A stretch of 64,000 nt of DNA. It comes from Trichuris trichiura (lineage: Eukaryota > Nematoda > Enoplea > Trichinellida > Trichuridae). The position numbers and the translations under genes are program-made. The notes under the pieces were generated by a model, which saw nothing but the letters and a program-made list of their open reading frames with translations, was not told the origin of the DNA and ran no database searches. Location of the stretch: the NCBI GenBank assembly GCA_037903355.1, contig JBAJFE010000018.1, forward strand, positions 186,001 through 250,000, in the 5' to 3' direction. Below are positions 23,434 through 36,909 of this stretch, one piece after another (positions within the stretch are counted from its first letter, which is position 1; each line of letters starts with the position of its first letter).

Positions 23434-24030
23434 AGCTTTTACATTAATTTTTCGTGACTGCGACTTCCTTTCGAAACTATAGGCTGTGAAAATAGCCGCC
23501 TACGACAGCTCCTCCTTCACTAAGCTATAGAATCGTGTAGCATTTACGATTTCGACTTTGACAAGTACGAGGCTTTCTGGCGTTCCGACCAATTCAAAAT
23601 TGCGCTGCGTTCGACGCTTTCACAAGTTCGAAGTTTTAACCGTTCGGGATGTCAACCTTTCGACCAGAATATCGTATCGAGGAAAATTCGAAAGTTGAGC
23701 CCATTCGAAATACGGAAATGCTCACTAACCGAAAACGCTGAACGTCGGTTGCAAGAGAACAACAGAGAATTGAAGTTGAGGTGAAAGCGGGATAACTGTA
23801 AGCCATTGCACGTAGCAAAAAAGAACTTATGGACAAGTGTCAACTGCCTAACCTCCTGTGCGTCAAAGTCAGCTGCTTCCAAATAGTAATTTTAGTAGGC
23901 TTTTTTGATTAATTTATTCAACGCGTAAATCGGCAGGATGATATCGAGACGTAAAACGAGGTAGACTTGTCCACCGAACCTGCATTTAGAAAACACGGTA
24001 GTTATTCCGAATAATAGTTTTCGGCTAACA
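23434..24030. other. Intergenic, upstream of NOA1-like gene
   Basis: No gene seen; presumed to hold the promoter of the following gene. Confidence 0.45.
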
Positions 24031-26542
24031 ATGTTGGCTTCATACTTTTCCGGATGTTTGTTTCGATTTGGCTGCAAGTCTTGTACGCTAGTTTTGCAGT
24101 TTGCGAGTTTCGGCTCTGCCAGAGACGCGTTTTCGAACAATCGTCGTCTTCGGCAGTTGGTGCTCGAACGACTGCAACAGTACGAGGTAACTGAATCCCA
24201 TCATAGATTGACAAAGGAGACAGCGGAATTGCCGCTCTGCGTTGAAAGGGATTTAAAATCTCTTCCGGCGAAATCCAACGCATCCACTTTTTCGGAAGAG
24301 TCGGCTAACTTGGATAGTTCAATGCCTTCACGGACTTTCAAAGACTTTGCGTTCACGGAAGCTAAGGCTGCTGATCATTGTTCTGCAGACTGGTTAGATA
24401 GAGGTTTTCACGTTCGTTCCGACGGGAAGATTGTAGACGAATATACGCTTGGTTCGACCGATGATTTACCCCTGGAAAAGCAGTACAGATTTGATGCTCA
24501 CCCGGGAATAAAGACTTCCCTGCACTGTACGTTGGCGGGTAGCAAAGAAAGCGTCGAAACTATTTTTTTCCAACATCCTCACCAGGCGACAACTGATTTC
24601 GGCGTTCAAGCGGTCAAGCCAGATTGGAAGGACTTCTACGGTACCGAAAATGCAAGCGTGCAACCTAGCCAAAGTCGATGTCAAGGCTGCGGAGCCCAGT
24701 TCCATTGTGCCGACATGTCCCTACCAGGTTTTGTGCCTTACGAAATTTTTTTGGACCTTCAAAGCGATAAGCTTGCTGGCACTCTATGTCGAAGATGTTT
24801 TTTACTGAAAAAGCACAACTTCCTCGTCAATGTCACCGTGGCACCCATCGACTATACCAAAATCATATCCCATTTGAAATTGCTCCAAGAGGTGCTTATT
24901 ATTCTTCTAGTTGATCTGCTCGACTTTCCATGTTCGTTCTTCAACTCTCTTCCGGACTTCATAGGCGAAAATAAGTCCGTTATCGTACTTGTAAATAAGG
25001 TATGCTTGTTTTTACGTTTTTTTCCTTGATTGGGGGCTTAGACTTTGTATGTTTTAAATTATTTAAGAAGGTTCCAAAGCTGTCAACTTCCCTACGGTGT
25101 TAATATCAGTATGTTACTTTAAGGCCGACCTCCTGCCGCTTCAATCATGTAACTTTGATCACCAAGCTGTATGTCAGTATGTTTACGGCTTTTTGAAGGA
25201 GCACGGCTTCTGTGATCGCTTGAATATCATACTGACCAAAGTGATCAGCGCCAAAACCGGTTGGGGTGTAGAAAACCTAATCACTTCCATCCACAGGAAG
25301 TGGGCAAACAGAGGTATCGCTGCTAGGATAAGGCAGAGCTGAAGAGTTTTGAATGTTTAGGCGATATCTATTTGCTGGGTTGTACCAACTCCGGCAAGTC
25401 TACTTTGTTCAACACGCTTCTCCAATCGGATTTGTGCAAAGTTCGAGCCGTCGATCTGGTCGAACGTGCCACAACGTCTCCTTGGCCTGGTAAAAGACAT
25501 CTTTTGCCGATTTCGTAGAGCGAATTGTAAAATTCCAGGCACTACATTGAATTTGTTAAAATTTCCCCTACTCAACCCTACTCCCCGAAAAGTGGCAATC
25601 CGCGAAGCTCGTTTACGCAAGTTTAATCGAATGGTGTCCAGCGAGGAAAGGCTCAAGCATCTTGCCTTAACTAAAAAGCAAAAGTTTTCATTGCTAAATG
25701 GTTAGCGGATAAGCAAGTTTCAATTTTTGGATCAGGTTAAGCCTAAGCCTCGAATCGCCTCAGGATACCTTGGCATGAGCTACAAACAAACGGAGTTGGA
25801 AAAAGAGATGGAAGGCAACGCGTCGCCCAAAGATCACTCGAGAACGGACAACGCCGCTGGCAGGTGGAACCCGGAGGATCCCGATTTTAAACGCGGCAAA
25901 TGGTTTTACGATACACCAGGAGTAATTAATGATAATCAAGTACGAAATACAGCATTGAAAATGTTATGGTGCAACTAAATTTTGCGCAGGTGCTGCAATT
26001 GCTCACACTTGAAGAACTTATTCTTACCATGCCGAGGTCAATGTTGAAGCCTCGAGAGTATTTATTGAAGCCAGGCTCTTCCCTTCTGTTGGCCGGCCTG
26101 GCGAGGATTGACAAATGCGAAGGGAATAAACCGGTTTTAGTGAAAGTTTATGCCAGCGATTGCCTGCCTATTTTTGTTATGCCTTCCGTTGAAGTGAATG
26201 AATTTTACCAAAGGCATTTGGGCAGCCAGCTGCTGAAGGTATATATTGATGATTTGCCGGAAACGATTTCTAGTCCCAAGTTTCAAGAAAGCAAGTGGAA
26301 GCAAGTTTATTTTTTAGGTTCCCTGTGGGTCGCCTCAACGCTTGCAGCAATTCCCTGGTCTTCAGTGCAAGCAGGTATCCCTGCTGGAAGGAACGCTGGT
26401 TCAAGATGCCGCCAAAGTGGACGTCGTCCTATCCTCCATTGGCTGGGCGTCTTTTACGCGTTATCCTTCAAAAGAGGATAACACGTACGTAGTGTGGACA
26501 CCTCTTGGGAAGGGTATCTACACGAGACCAAGCTTCTTGTAG
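24031..26542 (+). CDS. NOA1: NOA1-type circularly permuted mitochondrial GTPase
   Basis: GTPase of the YqeH/NOA1 family, needed for mitochondrial ribosome assembly. Exons 24031-24999, 25124-25313, 25361-25489, 25539-25700, 25764-25939, 25990-26238 and 26318-26542; all phases agree and give 699 aa. The N-terminus resembles a mitochondrial presequence. A zinc-finger region (CQGCGAQFHC ... LCRRCFLLKKHN) precedes the GTPase. The G motifs are circularly permuted: NKAD (formed at the first splice), SAKTG, then GCTNSGKST, then PGTTLN (spliced), then YDTPG. The C-terminal domain (LKPGSSLLLAGLARID, SSIGWASF) matches the family. Intron 4 is 63 nt (25701-25763) and contains an in-frame TAG; reading through it would look like a broken gene, but splicing restores LLNGYLGMSY. 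No lesion found. Confidence 0.95.
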
Positions 26543-27521
26543 AATTACGTTTATCTACGCCTTGCACATTCCGAATGAAAGCTGTTTTTCAAACAGGCCA
26601 ATCCTGCTGGTTTCTAAAAGCTGCTCACGCGTACCACTTTTCATAGGAGCAGAACTTTGCTATGCAAATTTTCCAGTTTCGAAGAAGTTTACATGAGGCT
26701 GCCAACTATGTATTTTTTTAATGGTGGCGTTTTGACAAAGGCTCGGCACTCCGTTACCTCGTTGATTCGATTTTGAGTACCCTGTCATATCGGAGTCCTG
26801 AGAAAATGATTCAACATTCAGCTTAAAGCCCAAATATACAGTTAAACGTAAACGCTCTTGGTAGAGCAGCAAAATGACAAGGTACTCATGGTAAAATCAA
26901 TGTGGTAACGCTCTGCAGCCTACGGCGATGCATACAGTTTCCCGCGTCAAAAGATCCTCGCCAAATAAACCTTATCTGGTAATATTTAGCAATACCTTTT
27001 AGATTTTTCAGTTTTTATTAGCGCGTATCCCTTGATAACTACATGCTGCATTCCGTGATGCAGCATTTGTTTTGTTAGTGTACCAATGCTGAAAGGAAAA
27101 GAAGATAGATATTGATGATTAGGTACAGGTCGCCTATACGCGTGACAGAGGGAGTGACAGCTTTACTTTTTGGCAGTTCAGCGTGTAAAAACATTTTTGT
27201 AGGCAAAATTATTAATATTTAAATTACTGCATGAAATTATCTCTTCAAGCTACGCGCAAGGTGGGTTTATTGTTGAATTTCGTCGTCACGTAGATGGAAG
27301 GATTGCAAAAGATGAAACCAATTCAAAGCTTTCCTAGCGCACTAAGCTGCATTGGTGCAACACTGAATGTGATAGTACCGATTTTTTGGCCAAAACTTCT
27401 TTAGAACAGAAGGTTCGGCATCCATTTTGTGGCAGTTCAGCGGACGCCAAAACGAACGAAAACGTTTTACGCGGGAGGCAGCGTATCAACGTTTACGCCA
27501 AACCGTTGAATTGGTCTCTTG
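26543..27521. other. Intergenic, convergent gene ends
   Basis: Lies between the 3' ends of the NOA1-like and M1 genes. Nothing recognised. Confidence 0.5.
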
Positions 27522-30500
27522 CTACTCTGCTTTATTTTTGTATATCGAATGCATGCCTGGTACATTATTTTGAATCCAACGAACGACGTCTGCCAGGTAG
27601 TGTTCCGTCCAGAATATGTTCTCATGTATTGTCTGCAGTTGTTCAATGAAAACTTGCTTGGATGAAGCCAAGTTTTTCCCGCCAGTAACGAACGCTTGAA
27701 CCTGAATACGGAATTGGCATGCAGTGTTCTCAAGAAGGCGATGCGCTTTACCGTTTCCAGCGTTCTGACTGTTTTAAAAGCTTTCGTGGCATATCGCACC
27801 ATGTAGTCCAACTCGACTGTATCTCTAAAGCTGAACAAGAAAAGTGGATGCAATGCTGCCAAGACGTGACTTACTTTTCTATTATGCGATCCCAGTTTCG
27901 TGTTGTGAAGTCCCACAACATAGCTCTGCCCGTTGGATGATTGCTTATGCATTGATAAAGCAGTGGAGTAAAGGTGAGCTTCACTTCTTTGTCACTTAAA
28001 GCCTTGTCCAATAGGCTGACGAAGCATAAAGAGCTATATGCTACTCGTATAACTTTCTCTCTTACTTGTTTAAAAGCATTATATCTTTTGTGCAGCTGAG
28101 TCCGCGCAGTAAGGCCTCCTGTTCGTTAATGTTATCCTCTTCGGTAAATTTTTTCCACAGGAAGCTCCATTGTTGCGACGACTCAGCTTCAGCAACGGAA
28201 ACACAATATACAGTTGGCCGTAGGTTCATCGGTATCCTGTAAGCACTAAATAAATGTGACGAGCCGATAAGCCGGAGTTCGTAGCTTGCATGTTGCATTC
28301 TCCGCTTGTTTTTGAAACTTCGCAACGGCGCTGGAATTGAGCAAATAAGTTTTTAGCCGTTTGTACGCAGTGGGATATGCTGAACTTGCACGCTCGATCC
28401 CAAATGAGCGCTCTTAACTTCCTACAACCCGTTGACGTTGAACGAGGGCTTAAAATTGGGCCTTTACCCTTGCTTCGTCGCGGCGCTGTCCGTTGGTTCA
28501 AAACCTAAACGATGGTACACCGCTTCGTAGGCGTTCAGAGCGAATCTCTGAAAAATGTAACGGTTCGTATAACTGTCACTTCTTTTGATTGTTGTTACAT
28601 TGATGTCACTTTCGTATCTAGTCGAAGAGAGCATCAAGTCTAGATATTCAATGTGACGAGCTGCTACCCTCCACGCGGTAATGTCCATCTCTTGGGGCAA
28701 GTACTTGGTCATATCCAAAGCCAAATGATAGTTCAATTTTCCACTTCTAGAAACGTCGATGAATTTCATCCTGTTGTAGACGCTTACCTGGCAAGACTAA
28801 AAGCGTCGTCCAGTAGTTGTGCCCTGCTTTTGACATCGATGAGCTTAAAAGGCTTAGCTGCATCTGCGTGAAGGTGTAAGGTTCAATGCAAATTACCTCG
28901 TGTTGAACTTGTAGCTGCATGTTCGTTAGCTGCCAGTTTGCTTCGTCGTATTGTACTCTGTAGTACCCTATTGCACCCGCCGCAGCCAGCACGAAGTTGT
29001 AGGGTGCCTTTGGTACATTCGTGCGAGCTTAAACACGAGCCAGGTTATACAGTTAGACCGCTGAGGCATTTAGCCCGTACCTTCGTCGCCAGCTTTCAGC
29101 CATATCTTTGATACTGGGCTCGACGGTTCTTGTTGATACCATATGGGCACGTTCCATTGCCGATAAGCAAAATCAGTTTGCTGAAGAAGGGTGATGGGTG
29201 CTTGCTTGAACGTTGCCAGTCCAGCTTCATACTGCCTGACCAATGTCAAGAGTGGATACGTTGGCTGATCGAACCATCCTCGAAATATCGTTGTTGCATT
29301 TCCCATAACGTTGGACAGTTGATTTGGTCTCGTGAAAAATCGATCGGTCGCCTGAAGTTAAATTTTGTTTAACTCATCGATTGTTTATGTTGTTTATGGC
29401 CTGCTCCTTACTTCGGCAAGAACATTCAACCAGTCCACATGATCAATACTAGCATATGCGTACTTTTTAACCAGGGAAGATAGTACCTGCTTGAAAATTG
29501 TATCTCCAATAACGTGGTATATCATTCTTAGAATAGCGGCACCCTGCAGATATAATACTTTCAGTTGTTCACTTAAGACTTTATGGTAATGGCTTATTTA
29601 TGGTTACCTTTTTGTATTGTTGTGGCGAGAAGTTACGCAATGCTTCTGAAGGTATTTTAACGTTTCCGCTGAGTGGAACTGAGCTAGGTAAGGCATCCCA
29701 CTCAAGGGCGGCTTGCATTATTTCAGTAATGAATTCGCCTTCCTGAAATAGACTTCTGAAGGAGCGTTCGTCCAAAAGGCTTTGAAGTAGTACCAATGAT
29801 TCTTCTTGTGGTACAATTAAGTTGGCTATTATGAGCTGCAGAAAGCAAGCGGCACTTGGGCCAATCCAGTAACTGTTCCACCATTTGGGGGTTACCAAAT
29901 TGCCGAACCACTGAATGTCGCTGATTCAATGACGATGGCGAGACCTAAGCTGGCCTACCTGTTGAGCCAGTGCGTTAGCAACGTTTAAGGTGCCCTTCTC
30001 CAGAGAAATTCCGCTGACCGACTTTTTGCCATAGATTATATCCATTTCGCTTAGTACAATTAGATTCATGGCTTGACTACGCGGCGTAGCAACATACATT
30101 GGGAGCCCAACAACATCTAAGCAACAATTAATGATAACGCCTGCTTTTGTCATTTAATTGGGCGCACCCAGTTTTGCGTCAACTACGTCGTATCCGATGT
30201 AGTTTTCCAGAGCGTTCAAAACTGCGGATATTGTTGTCAAAGACTGATAGCTTGCCTCAATGAACGACGGACGAAGCCATAAGCGCAACTATTGGAAATA
30301 CGCTATACGAATGTGTACTTAAAGAGGGAATACTTACTTTTCCACTTCGGCTCTTTGGTATCTCTTTGTAAGCTAAATGGCCAACGACGAAAGCTAACAG
30401 ATGCGGTGCCAATTGCTTTGTGTGACTAAATGTTGTTTTCTTCCAACCGTCACTGCAAGTACGAAATGGGGTTAATATTCGCTCTGAAGACGTTGAGTAC

Positions 30501-32045
30501 AAGAAAAATGACGGTATGTTTACTGTGTGCATGCGTCATATTTCTGCGAACGGTTGACTACACTGGACTTGCTGCTGAATGATTAAGTATGAAATGGTTA
30601 CTGCATGTCTATTTTTTCAAAAAGTTCTACTTTATGTCTGCACTTATTTATGTAAGTTATTTTAAGCTCATAGCTTTGGGTGCACTCCTCGTCAAGCGCG
30701 GTTGACGAAAAATGCACCCTAAGCTTTAAGCAAGCCTGCCGGAGACCTTTGAAAGTTATTCCATTTTAGTTATTAGTTTTTTGAAATATTATTCAATGCT
30801 ACTTATTCGAAGAGGTTATGTTACGTTTCTCGTCGAAACTTGAATGTAAAAGTTTGACGCTTAGCTCTGGGTTAAAATAGAAATTGTTAGTAATAATATT
30901 TTTACATTTTTTCTCCAGTGTTGGCGGATGCTGAAATTTTAACTATTTTTTTGGCTCCAAAGTACAGTACACGTTTAGTATGTTAATATCTGCCTGCTGA
31001 ACTTATAAAGATTTCAGTAATGATACGTACCCTACGGCGCTTTCGAACTTCTCGTGTGCATTTGAAAGTGCCTTTGTTGATTGAGGATGTTCTATCGTGA
31101 GAGCAAAAACTGACCTTAGGTCTGGTTCGTCCATTGATGGGAACCACCACCTGGCAGCGGCAGGGCCAACTTGGACGGCAAGGAAATACCTTAAGAATGG
31201 AAAGGCAACCTACACTTGTAGTTGGAGCGACGTTCACGTCTACAAATTTTAAAAAAACGCAACAGGCAAGCACGGAGTTGCAACGAAGAAATTCCAAATA
31301 AGTTCGCTTTAGCTCCATAAGAAAATCCTCACTTTTCTTGTCCGGATTCCGAGTAGGATATTCTATAAACGCCGCTGCAGGGATGCCTTGCAGCAGCACC
31401 GGTATACGCCAGTGTAAGGGTATAATTTCTTCCAGTCTCCATTGGCTGTTCAGCTTCGAGGATTAACCGTTGAGCAGACGTTTCATAGGTGACGTTTGTC
31501 AACTGTATGGCCCGTCTTGTTTCCGTCTCTTGGAGTTCGGCTTGTTCGAGACTGATTTTTAGACCGACCGAATTAAGGATAATATGCCTAGTTTGGATTG
31601 TACATGTCAAAACGATCGCAACTTTTCCACTGAACCGAAAGGACAATCGCGGGTCAAAAATGGCTCCAGCAAAGGGCAGGAACACTTTAAGGTCAACATA
31701 ATACAATACGGGCAGCATTGTTCTCGGCAAACGGTATGACGAGTCCGTAAATCCAGTGAGATAGCTTTCAGTGGAAAAATAAGAACATTGTGTGCTATAG
31801 TATACAATAACCGGGATTACGAAAGACAGAAGTAATAAAAGAGCAAGCAGCGTAAGGAGTATAAAAGCCCATTTCTTGGAAATGGTATACGTATCTTCAG
31901 TGTCGAACTTTAGCCTTTGTTCTGCCACGGAAGGCTGGGTTGTTAAGCCAGAAATTCCAACGGGCGAAGCTCTGAGTGGAAGCCTGCTTGGAAGTTCGTC
32001 CGGCCTTCCTTCGAAGACGTCAATTGAAGGTAGATCACTGAGCAT
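27522..32045 (-). CDS. M1 aminopeptidase-like membrane protein, zinc site lost
   Basis: Type II membrane protein of the M1 (aminopeptidase N) family, about 1040 aa. Exons (minus): 32045-31333, 31189-31031, 30452-30338, 30288-30168, 30116-29959, 29910-29608, 29543-29412, 29351-29081, 29027-28897, 28852-28788, 28746-28468, 28421-about 28319, 28236-28066, 28015-27875, 27830-27752, 27701-27522. An N-terminal cytoplasmic tail is followed by one transmembrane helix (WAFILLTLLALLLLLSFVIP, about residues 59-78) and the M1 fold (RWWFPSMDEPDL). The substrate loop GAMEN reads SQAMNL, HEXXH is ANALAQQ, and the distal glutamate in WLNEG is YWIGPS, so zinc binding and catalysis are lost. The C-terminal ERAP1-like helical domain is complete. 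The exon 12/13 junction is out of phase by one in my model: a missed splice or a real frameshift. Confidence 0.88.
30661..30732. repeat. Small inverted repeat in an M1-gene intron
   Basis: GCTTTGGGTGCA near 30674 and TGCACCCTAAGC near 30712 face each other across about 28 nt, with weaker pairing outside (AAGCTCATA / AAGCTTTAA). It lies in the 578-nt second intron of the M1 gene. Confidence 0.7.
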
Positions 32046-35000
32046 GAATAGTGCTTTTAATCATCCGATCGTTACGAATATCCGGACTTCTACACGGGGC
32101 TAAAAGGCACATGTTGCCAGGTCGCAGTCGCTAGCAGCTAGAAGCAAGCAGACTGCCCTCGCTTCTGTCATTGCTTGCACCGAATTTGTCGTTTAGACTT
32201 TATTTGCTCACCTGTCCATTTCGCCAGCGCTTCTCTTGGTCGCCAGCAAAATATACTCAACCCAACGCCGGGTGAAACCAGCAATGACTGAATGATTCAC
32301 GTTAATGATAATACGAAATTTTTTATCCCATTACTAATATGTGTCTGGGTGTCGTACCTCCTTGTAACCTTAGCATTTTATAACAGGCTGCCAAAGCAGT
32401 CGTTAACTGCACGCATAGTTTGCTCTCAATCAAAGCGTTCAGGTTAGCCAATATTTACTTATTAATACATTACCATCGATGTCACCTTGCCAGTCTTCCA
32501 AGCCGGCTTGAATATTGTTGATGATCCCTAAGACGTGGCTCGTCGCGAACGTAGAACGTAAGCTCTAAAACTGTTCTTTCTTCAAATAAAATTTTTACGT
32601 TCATAATTTTTCCTATATTTTTTTGTATTGAAGCCCGTGCGCTAGCGTTAACAACAGTCCAATTACTGACAACGTAAGGGGGTAGTTCTGAAAGCTCTGA
32701 AGGCCTACAGAAGTAAACATTTACTTCTCAGACATTTGTTTGCCATAAAAAATTTTGTACTTGTTTCGTAGGCAACACGTTCTTATTTGCCTGTACCAGA
32801 AAACACTTTAAGGTGTACTTCTCGTAGTCATCATAACTTTAAACTAATCATAGTCAATTACTTGATTGGGCAGAGGGCGCTTGAAGGTGGTTTTCTCCAT
32901 TAAGGATATTGATGTCAGCCTTCTTTAAAGACATGTTTGAACCACTTCAAGATGAAAGTTAGAAACCGTTTAATAGAAGTTAGTTTTGCTTCTTATTATT
33001 CTTCAGGCAAATGGTGACTTCATGGTCAAGTGTCTACTGGTGAAGCTATCGTCCGAGCATGCTCATGGCTTCGCAGTGTCTTCTGCATTTATTCCTACAA
33101 AACGTGCTATGCTGTTTGTTGTTCAAAGATATAGTGTCCGCCTGTAGCGGAGGCAAGTTGTTCTTGAAGATATTGGAGACACGGGGCCATCACTTTTCTG
33201 CGATCACGCGATGGCTGCAACTTGTTTGCCAAAAAGTGTCGCGCGAAACAGCTTCAAATCCTATCCGCACACAGTCTGATAGGCTGAATATGCCATAGCA
33301 ACAAACGATATATCTTACGGTTAACAAGGCTCATGAGTATCCAGTCTGAAAATGTTACCCTCCGCCTATAATGTACATTTCGATTGCATAGTGGAGCTTA
33401 TGCAAAAATGGGATATGCTTGAATGACGATATGAACTACGCAGCAACTTCAATGCAATGATTGAAAGCTTTCCAAAAAGTATATTGCAATGGTGTATTGA
33501 AGACTTTGACCATTCCACTAGTTCGCTGCACAAAGCAAAGCAGCAGCGCACAACAATTGCGTAGAGAATGGGCAATATATGGTTTCTAACCTCGCTTGCT
33601 GAAAGGCAATAGAACTCACCTTCAATTCAAGATATGCCCACACGAGCCTTTGTCCCTCTCACACTTTTGTCGTTAACTTATACAGAATATCAAGAGTAAA
33701 TGGCTGTTACTTCAAAGAAGTCTGCATAGTGCATCGTTTAAAACAAAGAATTCTAAAGCCAGTGTACTCCAGTGAAGAGTAAATTCATTTTCTTGAAGTC
33801 CAACTGTATCGCAGTAAGAAAGATGAACAACTAAGCGACATAGAAAAAATGACATCCGACTTGTCTACATATGCAAAAACTCAACATTCAGAGTGCACTA
33901 GAAGAAACGGATAATGAACAGGTTTTCACCGTCAGTCGATAATGAAGCTTCCAGTATCTATTTAAAGACCAATGGTGAAGCAACCGGTTTGAAGGTGCTC
34001 GTTATTATAGTGATACAAAGATGACATTATGGACACCGCAAAACAGTGCTTATATATGATATGGTGGAAATATGTTATGTGAGAGTATTGAAGCACTGGA
34101 GAGTAGCTCGCTTTCATGGCAAAAGCGGTATGTGTGCTTATAAAATCAAAGAAATGGTTTCTCTGACAATGATCGTTGTCAGGATACAAATGGCACAGAA
34201 TGAAGCACTTTAAAAGGCTGTCGACCAGAACAGAATCTTATCCTTATAAGGCGACCCTGCAGTTAGCAAACTACTAAACTGTTAAAGCATTGAGCAAAAA
34301 TACTTTCCAGCTTTATGTGTGTGCATGTGTTGTATCTGTATGTGAACTATTAAATGAATGCCCTTGTGATTCTCGCTTTCCGTGCCTAACTTATCACATT
34401 ATATTTTGGCGTATACTCGCATCACGCGTATATACTGCAAAATCCAGAGAACGACTGAGCCTAATTATTTCGGAATGTATTTATGCCGCAGGTTTCCTGC
34501 CATCAAAAGTTTGTATGAGGCAACTTTACTGCCCTACATTAGTACTACGTTTCTACAGTCACTTGTTTTAAAAAATGTGAAGCAGATGCTGTTGCTGACG
34601 GTTCAACGTTTGACATAACGATCTCGAATGAAATTAAATAGCCTGGAAAACCGCCGCAGTAATCACTCTCAAACCACTTTTGTTTATCCGACCTATTCGG
34701 GATATTGACCCATTCGCGCTTTGATTCAATCGCTACGAGCACAATTCGATGTTTCATCCCGTTGGTCACTTTTAGCTTTTAGTATTGACACCTGATTCCC
34801 GTTTTCAACAGTTAGAAGAAATTTGTCTTTAGAGATTTTCACTTTTTACGATTATGACTTTCCAAGTGATCATCGATGCGACGAAGTATCTTATCTACAC
34901 GCGTGTCGTGACTTGCTGCCACTGGCCTGCTAATCAGTGCCTGAAAAGCACTAATGCTTTGTCGAACACATGTAGGTTCTCCTGTGCGTGAGGGGTGATT

Positions 35001-36185
35001 ACGTCTACGTACAGGAACGTGGTCTGTCGCAACTGTAGGCTCACTTTTTCAGGACCACAGAACATCTCAAACAGCGAAAATCCTATTTTGCTGTTACTTC
35101 TTACTTTGATCTTGAACTGACCTACAAATATCAGTGAATTTCAAAAAACATTTCAACGTTTATTTCTCGGTGTTGTTATCAGAGGAATAATTGCATAAGC
35201 AAGCATGCAGCGTACGTGACTGTGTATAGCCATTGGCCGAATCGTGCACTTTTCGCAGAAACCTACGTAACTGAAACGGTGAGAATTAAATGCTTACGAC
35301 GCGTATGCTAATGGGTATGTGAACATGTGCAGTAAACGGATGTTCCAACCCACTGCGCGCGAGTAAGCTTGCGGACTTGCAGTGGCGCGGTCACGCAACC
35401 AGCAAAAACCGCATGGAAAATGGCCATTACGTGCAACGGCAAAACGCGATATCGGAGGACAGAATGCTGCCTATCATTAGCCAACAACTGATCTAACTTC
35501 CATATGTCGTCATTTTCTACCACAAACGGATGAATATCGACTCTAACACTTGTCTCCTTCTGCTGATGAACTTTGTGAACCTGCTTATCATTTAGCTTAA
35601 TAAAACAACTTTAAAATAAATTACGCTTTAAAACAATGTATAGTGGCTGAGTTATCTTACGCTACTGTCATTCCCGCTATTCGTGACTAAGTAAAACGTT
35701 ATCATAACGTTAACTAACACCAACGCAATGAGTGAAGCGAATAAAAGAACGTGTCCTCCACAGCCGGAAGAGGTAAACTGTAGTATTCGTTTACTCGAAG
35801 CAGGTCAACTAATAATATGCTCTGCGGTTGAAGCTTACTCTCGCCTTCTTAGGTTTACAAAGTCCTTTTCAGTAAGCTTGCTCTTCTTAAAGCGCTTTAG
35901 CGCACATGCGTCGCGTACACTTTTCAAATGGTTTGCCCTTATCGGTTAGCTCTTCTCGGTCGGCGCAATGCAACTTGACCTAACTGACATGACTTGGTGT
36001 CAACTTCCAATTTGTCCCATTGCTAAACAACATAGGCGAGTTAGCGGTGGCCCAGTGCAGGTGCGCACCGGTTTTTTGTGCTTCCGTTTATGCTTAGGCG
36101 AGTAACAGAACGACTGTAGGCGGTCACGAGAATTACAGCCAGCTCGTCAACCTTCTCGAAAACTACTATGCAACCGCAGACTTAA

Positions 36186-36249
36186 CTTTAACGGAACGGG
36201 GCCATTTTTCAGCTTAATCAGGCAGAAAAATGACCTCGTTCCGTTAAAG
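36186..36249. repeat. Hairpin with 25-bp arms
   Basis: CTTTAACGGAACGGGGCCAT at the left and its near-exact complement at the right enclose a 13-15 nt loop. Part of the arm (GGCCCCGTTCCATTAA) recurs near 20474, so this is probably a dispersed family. Confidence 0.75.
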
Positions 36250-36831
36250 CTAAAAGACGCAATTTAATTGACGTTTGCCGGTGCATTCATGTTGTAAATG
36301 TGTATACCCATATTAAATTAAAAGAACAGAAAGCTGGAAAAACGCGAAAGTGTGAGGAAACGAAAATGTTACGTGAAATGGTTGCCGGCGCAACTGGTAA
36401 CGCATCGGTATTTCAGCAGGCGAAGAACGGGCAAAGAAAAAATGTTAATAAGAATTTAAGGGGCCGGAAAAAAAGAAAGTATGCTACGTCTAATGGTGCC
36501 GAAGATATGCATAATCATTTTTCATTTTTAAGAGCGCGCCGAAGCGCTTTGTGCAAAGTGCGTATTTTTTACGATCAATGACGCAGACGCGCTACAGTCT
36601 GCGTTCTCGAGAGAAGCTTTTTAAATGCTTGGAATAAAATTCTTGTGTATTTCATTAATTCTGATTGCCAATAAACAGTGTAATAAACAAGAGTTTGCTG
36701 TCCCTTTGTAACACTGAGCGATAACCAATGCATTTGCATCTACTACTCCTCTGTTTTCGTTGAACTGAACGGCTCATGTGGAAAGTGGGCACAGTGAAAA
36801 TGGGATTTTCTGCAGCAATATTACAAACAAC

Positions 36832-36908
<77 letters not shown>
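36832..36908. repeat. (TAA)n microsatellite
   Basis: About 25 uninterrupted trinucleotide units. It creates a meaningless poly-isoleucine frame. Confidence 0.97.

Positions 36909-36909
<1 letters not shown>

Noticed and set aside
35728..35949. Possible small spliced gene starting MSEANKRTCPPQPEE
   Set aside because: A donor (GAG|GTAAAC) and an acceptor (CTTAG|GTTTAC) can be drawn and would give a protein of about 30 residues, but there is no family match or downstream exon chain.
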